Part shown: one piece after another, positions 9,942 through 18,843 of the stretch
Position numbering within the stretch: position 1 is the stretch's first letter
Layout: the number at the start of each line of letters is the position of its first letter
From: JAENWD01 sp963796915
GTDB lineage: Bacteria; Acidobacteriota; Vicinamibacteria; Vicinamibacterales; JAENWD01
Reading direction: 5' to 3'
DNA length: 64,000 bases
NCBI GenBank assembly: GCA_963796915.1
Contig: CAWCNI010000003.1
Coordinates: forward strand, 62,001-126,000
The notes under the pieces: model-generated
Told to the model about the DNA's origin: nothing
Databases searched by the model: none
The model's input: only the letters and a program-made list of their open reading frames with translations
Position numbers and translations under genes: made by a program

Positions 9942-10718
9942 CTACTGGTTCACGCCGCTCGCGAGAAATCCGCCGTCCACCACCAGGATTTCGCCGGTGA
10001 CGAAGCTGGCGGCGTCGGATGAAAGGAAGACCGCGGCGCCGGCAAGTTCCTCGAGCTTGCCGAACCGCTTCATCGGCGTCCTGACGAGGAACTCGCGGCC
10101 CCGTTCAGTACCGTCGAGCAGGTTGTGATTGAGCGGCGTGCGGAACACGCCAGGGGCAATCGCGTTGACGCAGACGCCATGAGGCGCCCATTCCACAGCG
10201 AGCTGGCGGGTCAGCGCGGCGACCGCCGCCTTGCTGGCGCCGTAGGCGGCGACCTCGAACAACGCCACAAAGGAGCTGAGCGACGCGATGTTGATGATCC
10301 GGCCGTAGCCGCGCTGCACCATGTGGCGGCCGAACACCTGCGCGGCCCTCAGGGTGCCGGTCAGGTTGGTTTCGACGATGGCGTTCCAGTCGGCTTCGTC
10401 GAGATCCAGCGTCGGCACGCGCTTGGTGCGGCCGGCGCAGTTGATCATGATGTCCACCTTGCCGAACGCCTCGATCGAGGCTGCGAGCACGGCATCGAGC
10501 GACGGCCGATCGGTGACATCGGACGGCACGCGCAGCGTGCGGCGTCCGAGCGCCTCGATCTCGCCGGCGGTCTCGTCCACCATTTCCTGCCGGCGTGATG
10601 TGGGCACGACATCGGCGCCCGCTTCGGCCAGGGCCCGGGCCATCACGCGGCCGATCCCGGAGGTGCCGCCGATGACGACCGCACTTCGGCCGGTGAGATC
10701 CAGAGGCGCGTAGGGCAT
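9942..10718 (-). CDS. SDR-family NAD(P)-dependent oxidoreductase
   Basis: 258 residues, classical short-chain dehydrogenase. Cofactor loop VIGGTSGIGRVMA near residues 15-27, NCAG at about 90, catalytic Ser in NIASLSSF, and the YGASK motif with catalytic Tyr and Lys. The C-terminus VTGEILVVDGGFLASG is typical. Relatives include gluconate 5-dehydrogenase, KduD and mannonate oxidoreductases. Given manD next door it may interconvert a keto sugar acid and mannonate, but the substrate is an inference. It follows the regulator gene by 21 bases. Confidence 0.9.
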   Translation of the reverse strand: MPYAPLDLTGRSAVVIGGTSGIGRVMARALAEAGADVVPTSRRQEMVDETAGEIEALGRRTLRVPSDVTDRPSLDAVLAASIEAFGKVDIMINCAGRTKRVPTLDLDEADWNAIVETNLTGTLRAAQVFGRHMVQRGYGRIINIASLSSFVALFEVAAYGASKAAVAALTRQLAVEWAPHGVCVNAIAPGVFRTPLNHNLLDGTERGREFLVRTPMKRFGKLEELAGAAVFLSSDAASFVTGEILVVDGGFLASGVNQ

Positions 10719-10739
10719 GAGTGACTGAACCGCGCGGCG

Positions 10740-11537
10740 CTAACGGATGGCAGGCGGCGCCGGCAGCACCAGCCGCGGCGGCCTGCGCGCGCGGACGGAT
10801 GGCTCGACAGACATCTGCATGACCGACGGCTGGTAGCGACGCTCGGCCACTGTGCCCTCCATCGCCTGCGCCTGCTGGGCGAGCGAGAGGTGCTCGCTCA
10901 TCGCGGCGCGAGCGCGCTTGGCGTCGTGCGCGCGGACGGCATGGTAGATGTTGCGATGCGCCTGGGCCGACTCCTTGAGGTCACGACCGTGGCTGGCAGT
11001 CTTCCGGCGCTGCTCGTAGAACAGCGCCGACACCATCTCCACCAGCGACGCCAGGATCGGATTGCCCGACGCTGCCGCGACGGCGCGGTGAAAGCGGATG
11101 TCGTGGATCAGAAACGCCTGCGCATCGTCGAGCGACGCGAACATGCCGGTCACTTCTTCGGCAATCGTCGCAATCTGATCGTCGGTTGCCCGCTCGGCGG
11201 CCAGGCCTGCCACGCCGACCTCGAGCGCGCGCCGCGCTTCGAACATCTCGTCGCGCGTGAAGCCGTGGAGTGCGGCCAGGAAGCTGAGCGGCTCGCTGCC
11301 GAGCACCGGCGGGCCATCGGTGATGAAGGTGCCGGCGCCGTGGCGTGTCTGCAACACGCCAATGGCGGCGAGCGATCGCAGCCCGGCCCGTACGCTCGGC
11401 CGGCTGACACCGAGCTGCACGGCAAGCTCGCGTTCGGGCGGCAGACGATCGCCCGGACGCAACTCGCCACGCTCGATGAGTGCTCGAACGTGTTGAACGA
11501 CGATTTCCGCCGTAACCCCTTCAGTTGGTTTCATGAC
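10740..11537 (-). CDS. FadR/GntR-family transcription regulator of the sugar-acid operon
   Basis: 265 residues from the ATG at 11537. The N-terminal winged helix contains LPPERELAVQLGVSRPSVRA, followed by the FCD ligand domain (FEARRALEVGVAGLAAERA, with a metal-binding-type His in HDIRFHRAVAAASGN). A TTG codon 63 bases upstream also opens this frame, but it falls almost on the predicted transcription start, so the internal ATG is preferred. FadR-type regulators of uronate genes usually repress and are released by a pathway intermediate. The gene is first in the operon, so autoregulation is likely. Confidence 0.88.
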   Translation of the reverse strand, partial: VMKPTEGVTAEIVVQHVRALIERGELRPGDRLPPERELAVQLGVSRPSVRAGLRSLAAIGVLQTRHGAGTFITDGPPVLGSEPLSFLAALHGFTRDEMFEARRALEVGVAGLAAERATDDQIATIAEEVTGMFASLDDAQAFLIHDIRFHRAVAAASGNPILASLVEMVSALFYEQRRKTASHGRDLKESAQAHRNIYHAVRAHDAKRARAAMSEHLSLAQQAQAMEGTVAERRYQPSVMQMSVEPSVRARRPPRLVLPAPPAIR

Positions 11538-11600
11538 TCCCAGCCTTGGCGCTGTAGAGGTCAAACCAGTCGCAGCTGATGCGGTAAAGAACTGGGTCAA

Positions 11601-11629
11601 TTCGTATCACCCCGAAATTGCGGTGTCAA
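11601..11629 (-). promoter_or_regulatory. Promoter of the gntR-SDR-MFS-manD operon
   Basis: On the minus strand, TTGACA (11624-11629) and TACGAA (11601-11606) are spaced by exactly 17 bases. The predicted start near 11594 gives a leader of about 57 bases before the ATG at 11537. The perfect -35 and ideal spacing make this one of the more convincing promoters in the window. Confidence 0.6.
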
Positions 11630-11639
11630 GCGATTCTAG

Positions 11640-11732
11640 TTACCTCAAACGGTAATCGTTACCACCAAGACATAGCCGAAAGAGACGATGTGGTCCAGAG
11701 TCAATGACTTGGATCGCCCAATGGTTTTACCA
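11640..11732. promoter_or_regulatory. Candidate GntR/FadR operators
   Basis: Three symmetric sites lie between the regulator gene and the helicase gene. GGTAATCGTTACC (11651-11663) is a perfect inverted repeat just upstream of the regulator -35. It also pairs with TTACC at 11640-11644 as a second arm. TGGTTTTACCA (11722-11732) matches the TGGT-n3-ACCA form that FadR-family proteins commonly bind. Their position fits repression of the minus-strand operon; the last one may also serve the plus-strand helicase gene. Confidence 0.5.
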
Positions 11733-11866
11733 GTCAATTTTTTGATTTCACCACTCTGCTGGCGCGCGGCGGCGCACCGTGAGCCATTTCTCCTGTCCGG
11801 CATACGCCTTGCCGGGCTGCTCTGAAAAGTCGCGTTTCCCGCGGCTTGTCACAGGAAGTACGCACC

Positions 11867-14189
11867 ATGAGCCCCCCATCAGTCGCGCCGCCGCCGCAAT
11901 TGCTGCCACCCGGCCTGACGCCCGGCGCCGGCGTGAAGGCGCGGGGCTGGCGATGGCGTGTCGGGCGCGCCGAGCGTGCGGCGTCCTGCATCGCATGGCA
12001 CGTGATCCCGGGTCAGCTTGGGGCGCCGGCGCTCGACGTGCTGCTCCACCCGTTCGATCGGCTGGTGCCGGACTTCGGAACCAAAGGGTGGCGCCATCTT
12101 TCGCGCGCCGCCCTCCGGCAACAGATCGCACAACTGGGCGGCGCCTGGCCCGATCAGCCACTCGCTGCTCTTCAGACTCTGAAGTCAGCGCCGTGGCCGC
12201 ACCAGCTCGCGCTCGCAGCGGCGCTGGTCGAAGGCCGCGGCACCAGGCTGGTGCTCGCGGACGCCGTTGGCCTCGGCAAGACGCTCACCGCCGCGCTCGC
12301 GCTGGCCGAGCTTCGAGAGCGAGGCGTCGGCAGTCACGTCCTCGTCCTCGTGCCAGCCGGCCTTCGCGATCAGTGGCGACATGAGCTCGCCACACGCGCG
12401 GGCATCACCGCGGAAGTCGTCGACGCCAACGCGCTCGCTGCCCGTCGTCGGCGCGCGCTGACGCCGCAGCTGGCCTGGACGGTGCCGGGCACGTTCATCC
12501 TCTCGCTCGATTTCGCAAAGCAACCGGCGGTGATGGTCGGCCTGCTCTCCCGCGTCTGGGATGCGGTCGTCGTCGACGAAGCGCACCTGGCGTCGGGCGA
12601 CAGCGCGCGGCGGGCCGTCGTCTCCGAACTGGCCGAGCGCAGCCGGGTCGTGCTGCTGGTCAGCGCGACGCCGCACACGGGCGACACTACCCAGTTCCGC
12701 GCCTTGATGGACATGGGCGGCGAGGACCAGGCCGTCTGGATCAGGCGCGACCGCCGCGCCATCGGGATCGAGCCGACAGCGCGGACGCGCCGTTGGCGCG
12801 TGTCGTGTAGCGGCGCCGAACTGCGGCTGCTCCGCGTGTTGACTGCCTACGCGCGCGACGTCGATCGGCACGGTGGGCCCGAGGCGCGCCTGGTCGCCGT
12901 GATGATCCGAAAGCGCGCGCTCTCGAGTCCTCATGCCCTGCGCTGCACGCTTCGCCGACGCCGGCTGCTGCTGAAAAACGACGGCGACACGCAGCTGGCA
13001 CTGCCCTTCGACGGGCCGGACGGAGAGACAGATATGGCGGACGTGAACGACGGTGTCGCGCTTGGTGTGCCGGCGCTCGCGGATCGGGCCGCGGAAGTGG
13101 AACGGCTCGAAGGCCTCGAGGCGCTGTGCGGGCTCGCCGCATCCGACTGGAGCAAGGCCGTCGCGCTGGACCGCCTGCTGCGGCGTACGCGCGAGCCGGT
13201 GATTCTCTTCACGGAATACCGCGACACGTTGCATGCGCTGCTCGAGCGCTTCGCGGGCAGGGCCACCATCGCCGTCCTGCACGGCGGCCTCGATCGAAAG
13301 ACGCGCGGAGAGGCAGTCGCCAGCTTCACGTCGGGAGCGGCGCGCGTCCTGCTCGCCACTGACGCCGCGGCCGAGGGCCTGAACCTCCAGGCCCGCTGCC
13401 GGCTGGTGGTCAACGTGGAGTTGCCGTGGTCGCCGCTGCGACTCGAGCAGCGCGCCGGCAGGGTGGACCGGTTGGGCCAGTCGCGGCCAGGTCCGGGTCT
13501 GGACCCTGGCGGGCAGGTCTGGGCACGAGGACATGGTGGTGGCGTCGCTCGCCCGCCGAGCCGCCGCAATCCGATCGGACCTTGCGCCGTTGGGCGAACC
13601 GCCCTCGACGACACCCTCTCCTCGGATCGCAGAGTTTGACAACACGGCCGTGGGCCAGGGCGCGCAGGCGCTCTGGCGACTGCGTGCGCTCACGCGACCG
13701 CCGGCGATTGGCCAGGGCCGCCAGCGCTCATCGTCAGCAGGATGGATCTGGAGCCGGAGGCGAGATGTGTCGCCGCACGTCGTGGTGGTGTTTGCAGTGT
13801 CGCCATCGCGCGCCGGGGAGGCGCGCCGACAGGTCGCCGTCCGGATCGACCTGCGATCGCTGCCTGACGGCACGCCGAGGACGTGGCTGCCGGCGATCGC
13901 AGGCGCCGCGGCGGCCGCCGCGCGAGCCGCGTGTCGCACAACCTCGCCGATGACGACGATGCTCCAGCAGAGGGAGCAGCGTCTCGAAGAGCACACGACG
14001 GCCGCCGCGCGCAGCGCGACCGCACGGTGGCAACCGTCCTTCTTCGACCGCCGCCTCGCACGAGCGCTCGAGGCGATCAGGAGCGATCGCGATCGGCGTC
14101 TCGAGGCGCACGCCGCGCGCGCCCTGGAGCTCACCGCGAGCGACGACGGCGCGCTTGAAGTCGTTCTCGCGATCGTGAGCCGGCCATGA
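11867..14189 (+). CDS. SNF2/DEAH-type helicase of a restriction-like module (frameshifted)
   Basis: A superfamily 2 helicase of about 770 residues if read across a one-base shift. Motifs in order: Walker A LADAVGLGKTLTA, DEAH box VVVDEAHLA, motif III LLVSATPHTGD, motif IV FTEYRDT, motif V ATDAAAEGLNLQ, motif VI QRAGRVDRLGQ. After motif VI the frame shifts by one extra G at about 13490. Reading on from 13491 restores a plausible C-terminal region (VRVWTLAGRSGHEDM onward) that ends at 14189, overlapping the methylase start (ATGA). The ATG at 11867 follows AGGAAG; a TTG at 11846 is a weaker option. It resembles helicases paired with DNA methylases in phage-defence loci (DISARM-like), but the class is not certain. 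Confidence 0.75.
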
Positions 14190-17100
14190 TCCCGGCGATC
14201 GAGGGCGGGCTGTTGACCCAGGACTTCCTCGAAACTGGCCTGGCCTCTGTCTTCGTGGGCGCGGGGACGCCGTGCCCGGAAAGCCTGGCGCGGGCCTACG
14301 AGCGCCTTCGCGCGACGTCTGCCCCTCAACTGGGCCCGGCCTCGCCTTGCCGGGCCGTCGGAGACCTCGTCGTCCGCCCGCTGATGGAGTGGCTGGGATG
14401 GGAGGTGTCACGCGGTGAAGCGCGCACGCCCGACGGGTGGTGGGCCGTGCTCACGGCCCCGTCGTCCGCGGCGGTAGGCCTGCTCGTCGTGCCCTGGGCG
14501 TCGAGACCGGCGAACAAGGCCCGTGCCGCTGTGGACGCGGCGCTCGGTCACGGCATTCGCTGGTCGGTGGTGTGCAACGGCCGCAGCCTCCGGCTCGTGG
14601 ACGCCACGCGGCCCGGCGCGACGTCAGGACTCGAGTTCGATCTCGAGCTCTGTCGTGTCGACGCAATCGCCCTGACCTGCCTTCGCCTGCTCGCGGGGCC
14701 GGCCGCGACGCGGCGCAGCGCGCCCGCCGCCGCGACTGCGCTGGACGTCGCCATCGATGCCTCGGAGCGCAAGGGGATCCGCGTCTGCCGCGCCTTGCAG
14801 GAGGCCGTGCCCCGCGCCGTCGCGGCCGTTGAGAAGGCCATCGCCCGCACGAGACACGGCCGCGGGTCGCCGTTGCCTGCTCAGTCGGACCAGGCGCTGA
14901 CGGCGGTCTATCGCGTGCTCTTTCTCCTCTTTGCCGAAGCCAGAGACCTGGTGCCGCGCTGGTACCCGGCGTACCGCGACGGGTACACGGTGGCCGCGCT
15001 CGCCGAGCGCCTCGAGCGCGGCGCAGACGCGCGCGGGACCTGGGCGGCGCTGCAGGCCATGGCGCGGCTGGCGCATGCCGGCTGCGCTGTCGGCGAGCTA
15101 CGCGTTACTGCGTTCAACGGCCGCCTGTTTTCGCCAGCCCACGCGCCGCTGCTCGATCACGTGGCGCTCGACGATCGCGCGGTCGGCCGCGCGTTGCTCC
15201 TGCTGACCGCGGTCGCCGACCAGGATGGCGTCAGGCGACGCGTCGCCTACGAAGACCTCGGCGTCGAACAACTCGGCTCCGTCTACGAACAACTGCTCGA
15301 CGCGCCCTCCGTTTCGCGCGTGGGCCGATTCGCCGCGACGACGCGCAAGACGACAGGGACCTTCTACACCCCGCGCGCGCTGACGGACTTCGTGGTGCGC
15401 GCGACGCTCTCGCCGCTTGTGGACGGCCGGACGTCCGACGAGATCCTCCGCCTGCGAGTCGTGGATCCCGCAATGGGGAGCGGCGCCTTTCTGGTCGCGG
15501 CGTGCAGGTATCTGGCCGCCGCCGTGCAACGCGCCCAGATTGACGAAGGGGTTGTCTCGGAGCACGACGCCGACGAGCAGTTCGCAGCGAGTCTCCGGCG
15601 ACGCGTGGCGCGGCGGTGCCTGTTCGGCGTCGACGTCAACCCGATGGCGGTGCAGATCGCGCAGCTTTCGCTCTGGCTGGCCACGCTGGCGTCGGAGCGG
15701 CCGCTCTCCTTCCTGGACCACCACATGGTCGCCGGCAACAGCCTGCTTGGCACGGCCCCTGTCACTGTCATGGAACGGCCTCCGGGGTCCCGCGGGTGGG
15801 ACGGGCAGGAGCGTCCGCTCGAGGCGCTGTTGGATCGGGGCGAGCACCTGGCGGCGCTGCTGCCCGCGCGGAGTCAGCTCGAGGACCAGCCGGACGACTC
15901 ACTGGACACCGTCAGGGAAAAGGAGCGCGCACTCGCCCGGCTCAACAAACATCCGTCGCTGACGCGGTGGCAGGCCGCCTGCGATTTGTGGTGCGCGATG
16001 ACGCTGGCCGACGCGCGGGCGCAACGGCTCTATCCCGAGCTGCTCGATCGCGCAATGGGCCGCACGCCGGGCGTTCGAGGTGCGGAGACTGATGCTGTCG
16101 CCGCCGCGGCGGCACACGCGGCAGCGGACATGCGATGCATTCATTGGCCGCTCGCTTTCCCGGAGGTGTTTCTCGACCCGCAGGGCCGGCCCCGCGCCGA
16201 CGGCGGCTTCGACGCTGTCCTTGGCAACCCGCCATGGGAGATGCTGCGCGCGGACGACAGCAACGCGGGGGTCCACGACACGACGGCGCGATTCGCGAAG
16301 GCCTCCGGCCTCTATCGCGCGCGCGGACGCGGTCACGTCAATCTCTACCAGCTGTTTGTCGAACGGTCGCTCAGTCTGCTGCGGCCTCGAGGCCGGCTTG
16401 GCATGATCGTGCCCGCGGGCTTGCTCGCCGATGCTGGCGCGGCGCCGCTGCGGCGGCTACTCGTCGATCGCCACGCGTGGGAATCTGCCACCGTCATCGA
16501 CAACCGTCGGGGGATCTTCCCTATCCATCGCGGCATCCGATTTGCGGTGATCACCGTCGCCGCGTCCGGCACCACCGCACGGATTGCGTCCCGATCCGGC
16601 GTGGAGGAACTCGGACAGCTCGCCGCCATCACGCCTCATCGACACGAGGGCTTTCCGGTCTCGCTGAACGTGTCGCTGCTCTATCGCCTGTCGGGGGAGG
16701 GCCTTGCGTTTCCGGATCTGCCGCAGGAACGTGATGCCGTCATCCTGGAGCACCTGGCTTCGCGTCATCCTGCCCTTTCGAGCCCTTCTGGCTGGGGCGC
16801 GACGTTCGGACGGGAGCTGAACGCCACCGACGATCGCGACTGCTACACACGGACTCCGGCGCAAAGCGACCTCGCCGTCATTGAAGGCAAACACCTCGAG
16901 GCGTTTCGAATTCACATACCAGCGGACGTCCAGCGTGCGTCACGGCGACGCGTGACCGATCGCCTCGGCGCGCGCGCCGCGGCAGTGGACCGGCCACGTC
17001 TCGGCTACCGCGAGGTCGCGGCGGCGACCAACCGGACGACGCTCATCGCGGCCATCGTGCCGCCAGGCACAGTGAGCGTCCACACGGTCTTCTGCTGCAG

Positions 17101-17449
17101 GACGCCTCTGAGCGCAGAGGCGCAGCACGTGCTGTGCGCGCTGATGAACAGTTACGTCGCCAACTACCTGGTCCGACGCTGGGTGACGACTCACGTGACA
17201 GCGACGGTGATGGCCAGGTTGCCAGTTCCGGTACCCGGGCGCGTGCTGGCCGAAGAGCTCGCCAGCGGAGCGCGTGCGCTGATCGAGCGGGCTGACGCCG
17301 ACATCGAGGCGGCAGTGCAGGCTGTCTGTGCTGAGACCTACGGGCTGACCGCCGGCGAGTTCGCGCACATCCTCGACACGTTCCCACTCGTCGATCGAGG
17401 GACGCGGAATGCGGCGCTCGACGCCTTCGTCAGGAGAACGCGGCGATGA
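14186..17449 (+). CDS. Large N6-adenine DNA methyltransferase (Eco57I/PglX-like)
   Basis: 1087 residues. Residues 1-200 form an uncharacterised N-terminal domain that superficially resembles the start of type IIG/HsdR-like proteins; no convincing PD-(D/E)xK nuclease triad could be identified. The methylase core begins at TGTFYTPRALTDFVVRATL (about 390). The SAM motif I is VVDPAMGSGAFLVAACRYL, a further motif is GVDVNPMAVQIAQLSLWL, and catalytic motif IV NPPW lies in FDAVLGNPPWEML (about 685). The C-terminal third is probably the target-recognition domain. It should methylate adenine in a specific DNA sequence. The ATG overlaps the helicase stop by four bases, so both are one operon, probably a host-defence or modification module. 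Confidence 0.88.
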   Translation: MIPAIEGGLLTQDFLETGLASVFVGAGTPCPESLARAYERLRATSAPQLGPASPCRAVGDLVVRPLMEWLGWEVSRGEARTPDGWWAVLTAPSSAAVGLLVVPWASRPANKARAAVDAALGHGIRWSVVCNGRSLRLVDATRPGATSGLEFDLELCRVDAIALTCLRLLAGPAATRRSAPAAATALDVAIDASERKGIRVCRALQEAVPRAVAAVEKAIARTRHGRGSPLPAQSDQALTAVYRVLFLLFAEARDLVPRWYPAYRDGYTVAALAERLERGADARGTWAALQAMARLAHAGCAVGELRVTAFNGRLFSPAHAPLLDHVALDDRAVGRALLLLTAVADQDGVRRRVAYEDLGVEQLGSVYEQLLDAPSVSRVGRFAATTRKTTGTFYTPRALTDFVVRATLSPLVDGRTSDEILRLRVVDPAMGSGAFLVAACRYLAAAVQRAQIDEGVVSEHDADEQFAASLRRRVARRCLFGVDVNPMAVQIAQLSLWLATLASERPLSFLDHHMVAGNSLLGTAPVTVMERPPGSRGWDGQERPLEALLDRGEHLAALLPARSQLEDQPDDSLDTVREKERALARLNKHPSLTRWQAACDLWCAMTLADARAQRLYPELLDRAMGRTPGVRGAETDAVAAAAAHAAADMRCIHWPLAFPEVFLDPQGRPRADGGFDAVLGNPPWEMLRADDSNAGVHDTTARFAKASGLYRARGRGHVNLYQLFVERSLSLLRPRGRLGMIVPAGLLADAGAAPLRRLLVDRHAWESATVIDNRRGIFPIHRGIRFAVITVAASGTTARIASRSGVEELGQLAAITPHRHEGFPVSLNVSLLYRLSGEGLAFPDLPQERDAVILEHLASRHPALSSPSGWGATFGRELNATDDRDCYTRTPAQSDLAVIEGKHLEAFRIHIPADVQRASRRRVTDRLGARAAAVDRPRLGYREVAAATNRTTLIAAIVPPGTVSVHTVFCCRTPLSAEAQHVLCALMNSYVANYLVRRWVTTHVTATVMARLPVPVPGRVLAEELASGARALIERADADIEAAVQAVCAETYGLTAGEFAHILDTFPLVDRGTRNAALDAFVRRTRR

Positions 17450-17723
17450 ACCCGCTGGCCAGAAGGGCGAGGACGACGCCGGTCCACATGACGAACCACC
17501 AGTCGCGCGCCAGGATGTAGTCCACAAACGAGAGGGCCACCCTGGCGGTCGGCGTCAGCAGCAGGATCAGCGTTCCTCCGGTCAGCAGGCCTCGCGTCAC
17601 GGCGTGGCCGGGCAGAAGAAACGACAGAAGCAGGCCGGCCGCCAGCATCGTGCCGCTCACCGTCGTGCCAATGCGCAGCACCCAGCCAATCACGACTTCA
17701 AGGGTCGAGATGTCGGTGTTCAT
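17430..17723 (-). CDS. DUF1634 membrane protein
   Basis: 97 residues with three hydrophobic helices (about 10-37, 43-69 and 76-95). DUF1634 proteins are small inner-membrane partners found almost always beside TauE/SafE permeases, as here: its ATG overlaps the TauE stop by four bases. A longer open frame upstream is just the shadow of that gene. The 3' end overlaps the methylase gene by 20 bases on the opposite strand, so there is no room for a separate terminator. Confidence 0.82.
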   Translation of the reverse strand: MNTDISTLEVVIGWVLRIGTTVSGTMLAAGLLLSFLLPGHAVTRGLLTGGTLILLLTPTARVALSFVDYILARDWWFVMWTGVVLALLASGFIAAFS

Positions 17724-18547
17724 CGCAGTCCTCGGACGAGCATCAGCACCGCGACGATGATGAGGACGATGGCCAGCAGCACGCGCAGGCCGCTGGTTGC
17801 CGCGCGCGCCCCGAGTCTGATTCCCACCACAGACCCGAGCAGCGTGCCGATGATCGCGGCCGCCGCGAGCGCCGGCACGAGGTCTCCGTGGCCGTAGTAG
17901 ATGACGGCGCCGGACGTCGCGGTGACACCGATCATGAAGGCACTGGTCGCCGCGGCGACGCGCATCGGCACGCCGCACCAGGTCACGAGAATGGGCACCT
18001 TGATGATGCCGCCGCCCACACCGAGCAGCGTCGAGACGTTCCCGGCGATGAAGGAGGCCACCAGACCGAACGGCAGGCGCTCGACCCGGTAGCAGTACAC
18101 CTGATCGCTCGTGTCGTCGGGATAGCGCCCGCCGAGCAGGCCGATGTCGACGCAGTCGGTACGCGCCTCCTCCTTGCCGCTGGACTGCATCACCGAAATC
18201 GCCACGACTGTCGCGGTGACGCCAAACAGGAGCTGAAGCATCCACGGGCTGAGCGCCTGCGCTGTCAGGCCGCCGGCAAGGCCACCCGCGGCGGTGGCCA
18301 CCTCGAGCACCATGGCGAGGCGCAGGTTGATGAGATGCCGTCCGGCACGCGCCGCCGACACCGAGCTCGACGTCGCGATGACGGCGGCCAGACTGATGGC
18401 CGCGGCGGATCTGAAGGGGAGGCCGACGGCCAGGACGAGAAACGGGACCAGGAACACGCCGCCGCCGATGCCGAGCATCGCCCCCATCACGCCCGAGAGC
18501 GCGCCCATCACCAGGACCGATGCGGCGAGAAACGGAGTGATGATCAT
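17720..18547 (-). CDS. TauE/SafE-family sulfite/sulfonate permease
   Basis: 275 residues with about eight hydrophobic helices and the duplicated glycine-rich repeats of the family: GMLGIGGGVFLVPFLVLAVG-type in the N half (GAMLGIGGGVFLVP) and LLGVGGGIIKVPILV in the C half. The family exports sulfite, sulfoacetate and related anions or imports sulfonates. No sulfur-metabolism enzyme is nearby, so the substrate remains open. Coupled to the DUF1634 gene. Confidence 0.9.
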   Translation of the reverse strand: MIITPFLAASVLVMGALSGVMGAMLGIGGGVFLVPFLVLAVGLPFRSAAAISLAAVIATSSSVSAARAGRHLINLRLAMVLEVATAAGGLAGGLTAQALSPWMLQLLFGVTATVVAISVMQSSGKEEARTDCVDIGLLGGRYPDDTSDQVYCYRVERLPFGLVASFIAGNVSTLLGVGGGIIKVPILVTWCGVPMRVAAATSAFMIGVTATSGAVIYYGHGDLVPALAAAAIIGTLLGSVVGIRLGARAATSGLRVLLAIVLIIVAVLMLVRGLR

Positions 18548-18588
18548 CGGGAACGGCGCGGCACTCCCTAGCCTATCAGCCCGCGACC

Positions 18589-18779
18589 GGCCAATCTAAA
18601 GATTGGCCCTACATGCTCTTCCTCCGCTCGGCCCGATTTCCGGATCCCGGGTTGAGCCGCTCTTCGGATCGACCATCGCTGAGCGACGGACCGACCAATG
18701 TGAAGATTGGCGCTACGAGACCCTCGTCCGGTCAGTCCGATTTTCTCGTTCTCCGGTAGGGCCGATCTTCAGATCGGCC
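18589..18779. repeat. Cluster of three REP-like palindromes
   Basis: Three copies of one palindromic element occur in a 296-base gap. Copy 1 (18589-18608) reads GGCCAATC-TAAA-GATTGGCC. Copy 2 (CCAAT at 18695-18699, ATTGG at 18706-18710) is imperfect. Copy 3 (18760-18779) reads GGCCGATC-TTCA-GATCGGCC. Each carries a flanking GTAG(G/C)G on one side: copies 1 and 2 have it to the right in reverse orientation, copy 3 to the left, as in inverted REP pairs. A fourth copy lies between hisG and hisD. The rest of the gap holds nothing else recognisable. Confidence 0.8.
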
Positions 18780-18802
18780 GTCAGGGTGACCGACGACGAT
18801 CC

Positions 18803-18832
18803 TTGCCGGCAGGTGGCGCCGTCGGCTAGGCT
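18803..18832 (+). promoter_or_regulatory. Probable promoter of the 18.8 kb amidohydrolase
   Basis: TTGCCG (18803-18808) and TAGGCT (18827-18832) are spaced by 18 bases. Transcription would begin near 18839, only about five bases before the ATG at 18844, implying an almost leaderless transcript. Confidence 0.4.
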
Positions 18833-18843
18833 CCACTCGCCCG

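Noticed and set aside
10740..11600. TTG start at 11600 for the GntR regulator
   Set aside because: It coincides with the predicted transcription start region; the ATG at 11537 begins directly before the winged-helix domain.
12185..14329. A 714-codon minus-strand open frame opposite the helicase gene
   Set aside because: Low-complexity composition and no motif; the plus strand carries all helicase motifs.
11867..17449. Complete DISARM or BREX system
   Set aside because: Only a helicase and a methylase are present; the other diagnostic genes are missing on both sides.
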